From an uncultured Blautia sp. (GTDB lineage Bacteria; Bacillota; Clostridia; Lachnospirales; Lachnospiraceae): a stretch of 9,929 bases of DNA. The translations under genes and the position numbers were made by a program. Each line of letters opens with the position of its first letter. Within the stretch, counting starts at the first letter, position 1. Shown piece after piece: positions 6,614 through 9,929 of the stretch. The DNA is taken from positions 1 through 9,929 of the forward strand of contig CAKRYE010000064.1 in assembly GCA_934426285.1 (NCBI GenBank), written 5' to 3'. The notes under the pieces were generated by a model. It saw nothing but the letters and a program-made list of their open reading frames with translations, was not told the DNA's origin and ran no database searches.

Positions 6614-7067
6614 GCTCTGGTTTATCAGTATTTTCATCTTCAGATGGGCTCTCTGATTCTGTAAATAAATATTTCTCTGCTAATTCCAGGATTTTTTCTG
6701 CAGTTTCAATTTGCTCTGCAGTTATCATTTTCGAAGCTATATAAAAAGTATCGTAATCACTTGCATGTCGAATTTCTTCAGCTTTCACAATTTTCCTGCC
6801 TAATTCACGTGGAAAAATTTCTGGTTGCACATAATTTTTATTAAAATAGCTAAGTGTATCCTTATGGCGTTTAAAAGCGACTCCTTCTTTCGCAAGTACT
6901 GCACATATTGTATGAGATATACTGTAGTAAGCTCTGTTATTTGCTCCACGATACTGTTCTGCTTCGAATGTAAGATGAGCTGTTTCCAGATCTTCTCTTG
7001 CAACATTCAGGCGATGCCGTACCACATCCATCTGAGTTCCCACATCAATGGAGTCAGGCTGCTTCAT
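6609..7067 (-). CDS. HEPN domain protein, probable toxin of an MNT/HEPN pair
   Basis: This 152-residue protein has the layout of the HEPN family (UPF0332/PF05168 type). Residues 11-70 hold two helices with REDLETAHLTFEAEQYRGAN and NRAYYSISH; R45-x6-H52 is the HEPN R-x4-6-H motif, associated with RNase activity. A second conserved block, RHASDYDTFY, lies at 100-109, and 135-152 is a charged tail. The ATG at 7067 is chosen because AAGGAGGGAG precedes it; the in-frame ATG at 7094 lies upstream of that ribosome site. The start overlaps the MNT gene by 14 nt, which suggests coupled translation. In studied pairs the HEPN protein is an RNA-cleaving toxin and the MNT protein inactivates it by adding AMP. 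That biochemistry belongs mostly to HepT proteins with an R-x4-H-x-Y motif, so direct transfer to this subfamily is inference. Confidence 0.86.
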   Translation of the reverse strand: MKQPDSIDVGTQMDVVRHRLNVAREDLETAHLTFEAEQYRGANNRAYYSISHTICAVLAKEGVAFKRHKDTLSYFNKNYVQPEIFPRELGRKIVKAEEIRHASDYDTFYIASKMITAEQIETAEKILELAEKYLFTESESPSEDENTDKPEQ

Positions 7068-7395
7068 ATAAAACAACTCCCTCCTTTTGAACATTAGAAT
7101 AAAACGGATAAGACGCTGCCCAGTGGTAAAAATGCTGCTGATTTTTCACTACAGGCATCATCCATATATCATGCTGAACATTATATTTAAATCCAAGTTC
7201 TGAAAGAGCATCTGAATATGCATCCATTTCTTCTTCGGAAAGATCTACCAGAATCATTATATCTATGTCTGAATCTGGTGTATAATCTCCTCTGGCATAG
7301 GAACCATATAGAATCACGCTTTTTAAGTGCGCCCCATATATCTTTTGTATCTCTGATAAGTATTGAATAAGCAGGGTATGAATTGTCTGTGGCAT
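7054..7395 (-). CDS. MNT nucleotidyltransferase, probable antitoxin
   Basis: This 113-residue protein is a minimal nucleotidyltransferase of the pol-beta superfamily. GSYARGDYTPDSDIDIMI spans residues 31-48 and gives the G-S...D-x-D catalytic pattern with D43 and D45; D76 in VQHDIWMMP is a candidate third carboxylate. Its length and lack of other domains fit MntA-type antitoxins rather than kanamycin or tRNA nucleotidyltransferases. The ATG at 7395 follows AGAAAGGAGGAA; the longer in-frame reading to 7437 would start above that ribosome site. An out-of-frame ATG lies 10 bases upstream, directly behind the Shine-Dalgarno, and gives only a shadow frame. The gene comes first in a two-gene operon with its own promoter at 7426-7454, and its end overlaps the HEPN start by 14 nt. 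Confidence 0.9.
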   Translation of the reverse strand: MPQTIHTLLIQYLSEIQKIYGAHLKSVILYGSYARGDYTPDSDIDIMILVDLSEEEMDAYSDALSELGFKYNVQHDIWMMPVVKNQQHFYHWAASYPFYSNVQKEGVVLYEAA

Positions 7396-7425
7396 ATAAA
7401 TCCATTCCTCCTTTCTATCATTTTC

Positions 7426-7454
7426 AGTATAAAGCAAACGATACTTTTTGGCAA
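7426..7454 (-). promoter_or_regulatory. Promoter of the MNT-HEPN operon
   Basis: On the minus strand: TTGCCA (7454-7449), a 17-bp spacer and TATACT (7431-7426). The start would be near 7419, giving a 24-nt leader that holds the AAGGAGGAA ribosome site. The promoter sits in the 76-bp gap behind hipT. The pair can thus be expressed apart from the hip operon, although no terminator separates them and read-through is possible. Confidence 0.72.
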
Positions 7455-7471
7455 TGTGAACAGCCTTTTAT

Positions 7472-8431
7472 CTAACTCAAAATATCAAGCCTTTTTGAAA
7501 TAAGTTCCCCTATTTGCTCTTTTTGCTCTGCTGACAAGTAAGATTCTTCTATCTGTGCAAAAAGTTTTGTCTTTAATGAGCATACTTTTTTCATCATACG
7601 TTCTGCAGAATTTAATGGGATTCCACAGGATTCTGCCAGTATCCGAAATTCTTTCTTATGAATATTACGTTTTTTTCCATTTATTGTCAGTGCCAGCTGT
7701 TCCTTATCTTCTGGCATGATCACATTAACAGGAAGCATATCATATGCTTTTGATAATTGGAAATTTCTGCTGCCAGGCTCCGTTTCCTTTAGTGAAAAGT
7801 TTTTCAAATGCATATCTGAATTTCCCATAACGAAAGATCCAACAACACGCAGAAACAGCTCTGACAGGTCTAAGCCCGGTGTTGCAGAATATTTTTTGAT
7901 GATTCTTCCGCATTGTTCATAAGAACCTTTATATTTATCCTGTGTCAGTCGGTAAGACAGCTGACAGAAGTCTTCCATAGCATATAGTTTGGTCTCTTTT
8001 TCTGATATTTCCCGGTCTATCCTTCTAGTAATATACGCGTATTCATCATTCATTTTTATAAGAGCATGGGGAACTGTCTGGATTCCCATAATTTCTGCGA
8101 GACGCATTGCCAGATCCTCAAATTCCGGCATATTATGAAATTCTTCCGTCTGCGGCTTCAGGATATATCCTGTTGGATAGTCCACAATTGTAAGTCTTGC
8201 ATTAAGATCTGTTGATAAATGCAGGGAAAGCTTTTTCTGAACTCCCGGCACGGTAAGTCCCTCATTTACCGTCTCATTTGCCAGTATTTCCAGTTGGTCT
8301 TTCGTAATATCCAAGATTGGTAATTCATCTGTCTGAAAAAATCTCTTTACACACTTTTTGTGCCAGCACCATTCTTTTTCCACATTCGCTGCACTATTTG
8401 TTATTGGCTTTCCACAACACAAGCATTTCAT
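7472..8431 (-). CDS. hipT: HipT-like serine/threonine kinase (HipA C-terminal core)
   Basis: This 319-residue protein is the kinase part of a HipA-like toxin. Residues 3-27 form a probable small zinc site (CLCC near the start, C22, H24, C27 in WCWHKKC), a common N-terminal addition in Firmicutes HipA-like proteins. The kinase follows: loop GLTVPGVQKKLS (58-69), nucleotide-contacting lysine in YILKP (K92), ITRRIDR (134-140), the catalytic loop GNSDMHLKN (203-211, D206 and N211) and the metal-binding AYDML (D231). All key residues are present, so it is probably active. The ATG at 8431 overlaps the previous stop as ATGA and has AGGAGAG upstream, so the split from the N-terminal domain is a designed gene boundary. 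E. coli HipA phosphorylates GltX and HipT of E. coli O127 phosphorylates TrpS; the target here is unknown. The C-terminus has a poly-charged helical region. Confidence 0.88.
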   Translation of the reverse strand: MKCLCCGKPITNSAANVEKEWCWHKKCVKRFFQTDELPILDITKDQLEILANETVNEGLTVPGVQKKLSLHLSTDLNARLTIVDYPTGYILKPQTEEFHNMPEFEDLAMRLAEIMGIQTVPHALIKMNDEYAYITRRIDREISEKETKLYAMEDFCQLSYRLTQDKYKGSYEQCGRIIKKYSATPGLDLSELFLRVVGSFVMGNSDMHLKNFSLKETEPGSRNFQLSKAYDMLPVNVIMPEDKEQLALTINGKKRNIHKKEFRILAESCGIPLNSAERMMKKVCSLKTKLFAQIEESYLSAEQKEQIGELISKRLDILS

Positions 8432-8760
8432 ACCTTTTCTCTCCTGATACAAACATCGCCAATGCAGTCTCTGCAGGCAGATAACAGTAATCCAAATCGG
8501 TCTTTCTGGTTGATTTTCCAGTTTCGGCTGACCACTCCCAGAAGCCATCCTTCCGGAATCAGTCCGTCAAAAAAAGGAAACAATATGGTTGTTTCATAAG
8601 GCTCCTGACGCAATGGAAGTGTCAGGCTTACTGCCACTGTATCTTCTCTGTCCAGATAATCCTGGTCATAAGTAAAAATATATCCTTCTTCAGTTTCTGC
8701 AATGATTCCGGAAAAATGATTTTGAATATATACATATCCTTTTCTATATTCTGACTCCAC
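8428..8760 (-). CDS. hipS: HipS-like protein (stand-alone HipA N-terminal domain)
   Basis: This 110-residue protein matches the HipA N-terminal 'couple' domain: YIFTYDQDYL (27-36), VSLTLPL (44-50), the signature FPFFDGLIPEGW (61-72) and a C-terminal DRFGLLLS...CIGDV. In ordinary HipA these residues are fused to the kinase. Here they form their own gene, as in the three-part HipBST systems, where HipS rather than HipB neutralises the kinase. The start is GTG at 8760, 8 nt after AAGGAGG and only 3 nt after the hipB stop. The end overlaps the hipT start by 4 nt. The tight spacing of all three genes argues for one mRNA. In E. coli HipS a tryptophan is reported to reach the kinase active site; W72 here is a candidate equivalent, untested. 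Confidence 0.87.
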   Translation of the reverse strand: MESEYRKGYVYIQNHFSGIIAETEEGYIFTYDQDYLDREDTVAVSLTLPLRQEPYETTILFPFFDGLIPEGWLLGVVSRNWKINQKDRFGLLLSACRDCIGDVCIRREKV

Positions 8761-8763
8761 CTG

Positions 8764-8964
8764 CTATTCCTCCTTTTTTCCTGGTACAGCTTCTTTCCCA
8801 AACATTGCCAGTGCCTGATTCACTTTGTCCAGACGCACCGTTTCTTTTCCCTGTTCCAATTCCCTTACAAAACGAAGTCCAAGTCCGGAACGGATTGCAA
8901 AATCCTCCTGCGTCAGCCCTGCTTTTTTTCTTTCTTTTTTTATATAATCTCCAATTGTACTCAT
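8764..8964 (-). CDS. hipB: HipB-like Xre-family helix-turn-helix regulator
   Basis: This is a 66-residue DNA-binding protein. MSTIGDYIKKERKKAGLTQE opens a Cro/C1-type HTH, which continues with DFAIRSGLGLRFVRELEQGK and VRLDKVNQALAMFG; the rest is a short lysine/glutamate tail. It is first in the operon and would repress it by binding the palindromes at 8980-9075. The start is uncertain: ATG 8964 gives the most typical N-terminus, ATG 8973 is also in frame with a weak GGGA in front, and a reading from a TTG at 9015 would cross two thirds of the promoter region and is unlikely. No good ribosome site is visible for either ATG, and the proximal operator covers the leader. Repressor binding and poor initiation may both keep expression low (inference). 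Confidence 0.87.
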   Translation of the reverse strand: MSTIGDYIKKERKKAGLTQEDFAIRSGLGLRFVRELEQGKETVRLDKVNQALAMFGKEAVPGKKEE

Positions 8965-8979
8965 ATTAAACATATTAAT

Positions 8980-9075
8980 CCCGTTCGGGTATAATTTCAA
9001 GCGAATTATATACAAAAATCCCGTTCGGGTATAATTTATATATTTCTATATCAAATCATCCCGAACGGGTATAAT
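8980..9075. promoter_or_regulatory. Three-operator array upstream of hipBST
   Basis: Three 16-bp sites begin at 8980, 9020 and 9060, exactly 40 bp apart. Two read CCCGTTCGGGTATAAT; the third reads CCCGAACGGGTATAAT. The CCCG-NN-CGGG core is a perfect palindrome apart from the two central bases, which are TT/TT/AA. All three share the TATAAT extension on the same side. The nearest site lies in the hipB leader, the middle one over the presumed -35/-10 spacer and the third upstream. HipB family repressors bind such dyads and bend the DNA. Confidence 0.88.
9005..9033 (-). promoter_or_regulatory. Probable hipBST promoter (-10 clear, -35 poor)
   Basis: The minus strand carries TATAAT at 9010-9005 with TG two bases further upstream than the usual extended -10. 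No good -35 is found at 16-18 bp; the best position falls in the middle operator. The start would be near 8998, inside or next to the proximal operator. Other AT-rich hexamers nearby are possible, so the exact promoter is uncertain. Confidence 0.4.
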
Positions 9076-9106
9076 GATATTTTCACGAATAAAAATAAAA
9101 TCAACC

Positions 9107-9169
9107 GGGTTAACCTGCTTTAAATTAGGATATTTCTTTGGTAAGGATAATAGTAAGATACAGAAATAG
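9107..9169 (+). pseudogene. Truncated remnant of a holin-like toxin gene
   Basis: The frame reads GLTCFKLGYFFGKDNSKIQK and stop. It matches the last 20 residues of the toxin at 6179-6277 (GLTCFGLGYSFGKDNNKTQK) at 16 of 20 positions. DNA similarity continues 14 bases past the stop (to 9183); over 77 bp the copies are about 90% identical by hand count. Upstream of 9107 the similarity ends: the start codon, membrane-helix first half, ribosome site and promoter are absent, and the upstream codons give no start. It is on the opposite strand from the intact copy, next to the hip operators. No antisense promoter is visible on its right. It is best read as a decayed second cassette cut at its 5' side. 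Confidence 0.8.
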
Positions 9170-9192
9170 CCACCCCGGTCCTGCTATTTTTT
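9164..9192 (+). terminator. Hairpin with T-tail at the toxin remnant's 3' end
   Basis: AAATAGC (9164-9170) pairs with GCTATTT (9183-9189) around CACCCCGGTCCT, and the T-run extends to 9192. The stop codon lies in the stem, as it does in the intact copy, but the stem bases differ. The hairpin was thus kept or rebuilt while the sequence diverged. Confidence 0.6.
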
Positions 9193-9234
9193 ATTGTTTT
9201 GAAATATTTTCTGCTAGCAAGTATTTGTTGTGTT

Positions 9235-9243
9235 TGTTATACT
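9235..9243 (+). promoter_or_regulatory. Possible extended -10 element for the AAA ATPase gene
   Basis: TGTTATACT gives TGN plus a good TATACT hexamer (9238-9243), but no acceptable -35 is found. A second TATACT lies at 9277-9282 without TGN. The gene downstream would have a leader of about 60 nt. Weak call. Confidence 0.25.
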
Positions 9244-9311
9244 GATAGTAGTGAAACGATGGTCAATTAATTGAGATATACTGAAAAATTCGGAAAGGAA
9301 GGTCGGCACAT

Positions 9312-9929
9312 ATGGGAATCTATCTGAATCCGCCAGCAGATGCATTTGAAGTAATTTTAAATAAAAATATCTATATAGATAAATCCGGATTAATTTCATA
9401 TACTAACAGCGTTCTGGGAAGTAGCCGGATGCTTACCTGTTTCAGCAGACCCAGACGTTTTGGAAAATCTTACGCTGCGAAAATGCTGGCCGCCTATTAC
9501 TCCAGAGGAGCCAGTACAGATAGTCTTTTCAGGGATCTGAAAATTGCAGAATGCGACAGCTACAAAGCCAACCTCAATCATTATGATGTCCTTTTTCTGG
9601 ATATTGCATGGTTTATCTCCATATCCAGCACGATTGAAAATACCGTACACGAAATGCAGGAAAGTATTATTTCGGAATTGAGGGATGCTTTTCCGGGCTG
9701 TGTTGGTGAAACTGTATGTTCCCTTCCGGTAGCCCTGTTGCAGATCAGTGCCAAAACCGGCAGAAAGTTTTTCATCATCATTGATGAATGGGATGCCTTA
9801 TTCCGGGAAGCAGCAGCGGATGTGGCTTTGCAGAAATCCTACATTCAGCTATTGAGGGCGTTGTTCAAGGGACTCCAGGTTTCACAGTTTCTGGTGGGCG
9901 CTTATATGACAGGAATTCTGCCAATCAAA
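9312..9929 (+). CDS. AAA-ATPase_like domain protein, N-terminal part (runs off window)
   Basis: The frame from ATG 9312 is open for 206 codons to the window end. It belongs to the AAA-ATPase_like (PF09820) group, usually about 500-600 residues and often ending in a PD-(D/E)XK nuclease domain (PF08011/DUF1703) that would lie outside this window. Visible motifs are YIDKSGLIS (21-29), the family's Walker A variant SRPRRFGKS with K52, the Walker B strand FFIIIDEWD (153-161, D158/E159) and a sensor-type FLVGAYMTGILPIK at the window edge. The ribosome site is GGAAAGGAAGG, ending 9 nt before the ATG. These proteins occur in many paralogues in Lachnospiraceae and Bacteroidetes; their biological role is not established, with mobile-element or defence roles suggested. 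It is divergent from the hip operon. Confidence 0.88.
   Translation, partial: MGIYLNPPADAFEVILNKNIYIDKSGLISYTNSVLGSSRMLTCFSRPRRFGKSYAAKMLAAYYSRGASTDSLFRDLKIAECDSYKANLNHYDVLFLDIAWFISISSTIENTVHEMQESIISELRDAFPGCVGETVCSLPVALLQISAKTGRKFFIIIDEWDALFREAAADVALQKSYIQLLRALFKGLQVSQFLVGAYMTGILPIK

Noticed and set aside
6825..7097. A 90-codon plus-strand frame opposite the HEPN gene
   Set aside because: It is the complement of a well-supported HEPN gene and has no recognisable domain or ribosome site.
7472..8760. A single hipA gene broken by a frameshift
   Set aside because: The second part has its own ATG in an ATGA overlap, a purine-rich site before it and a new Cys/His N-terminus that is not part of ordinary HipA. 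This is a true gene boundary.
8974..9015. A longer HipB starting at a TTG at 9015
   Set aside because: It would translate through the -10 region and the proximal operator and has no ribosome site.
8980..9075. A short CRISPR array
   Set aside because: The repeats are 16-bp palindromes with 24-bp AT-rich gaps, the third has a mirrored core, and they sit over the promoter of a HipB-type repressor. They fit operators.
9255..9270. GACCATCG on the minus strand near 9262, resembling the block in the 162-bp repeats
   Set aside because: The match is only about ten bases with no extension on either side, within chance expectation.

Overview
The window looks like a chromosomal piece of a low-to-mid GC Firmicute, most likely a gut Lachnospiraceae (inference). 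The grounds are strong AAGGAGG ribosome sites, the Rpn-type nuclease and AAA-ATPase_like families that are very common in that group, and a large secreted protein of Ig-like repeats. The left edge is ordinary metabolism: the last 62 codons of glycogen phosphorylase and its terminator. Next come an Rpn/PD-(D/E)XK family gene (543-1421) and a 1325-residue secreted protein of Ig-like and fibronectin-like repeats (1743-5720), driven by a near-consensus promoter and closed by a clear terminator.

The right half (about 5840-9190) is an accessory block of toxin-antitoxin type modules. (1) A small type I cassette at 6058-6416: a 32-residue hydrophobic holin-like toxin on the minus strand, with a convergent antisense RNA from its own promoter; it lies between two 162-bp direct repeats. 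(2) An MNT nucleotidyltransferase/HEPN pair (7395-6609, minus) with its own promoter and a strong bidirectional terminator. (3) A three-gene hip operon on the minus strand, hipB-hipS-hipT (8964-7472). The HipA-like N-terminal domain is a separate protein, the layout known as HipBST. Upstream are three near-identical palindromic operators exactly 40 bp apart. (4) A decayed second copy of the type I toxin, in the opposite orientation, at 9107-9183. The two toxin copies therefore bracket modules 2 and 3 as outward-facing inverted copies.

The right edge holds the first 206 codons of an AAA-ATPase_like protein on the plus strand, which runs off the window.

No tRNA, rRNA, CRISPR array, transposase or integrase is visible. 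The most unusual points are the nested toxin-antitoxin layout, the hip operator array, the alternating complementary segments in the type I toxin leader, and a sharp codon-usage break inside the surface protein gene.
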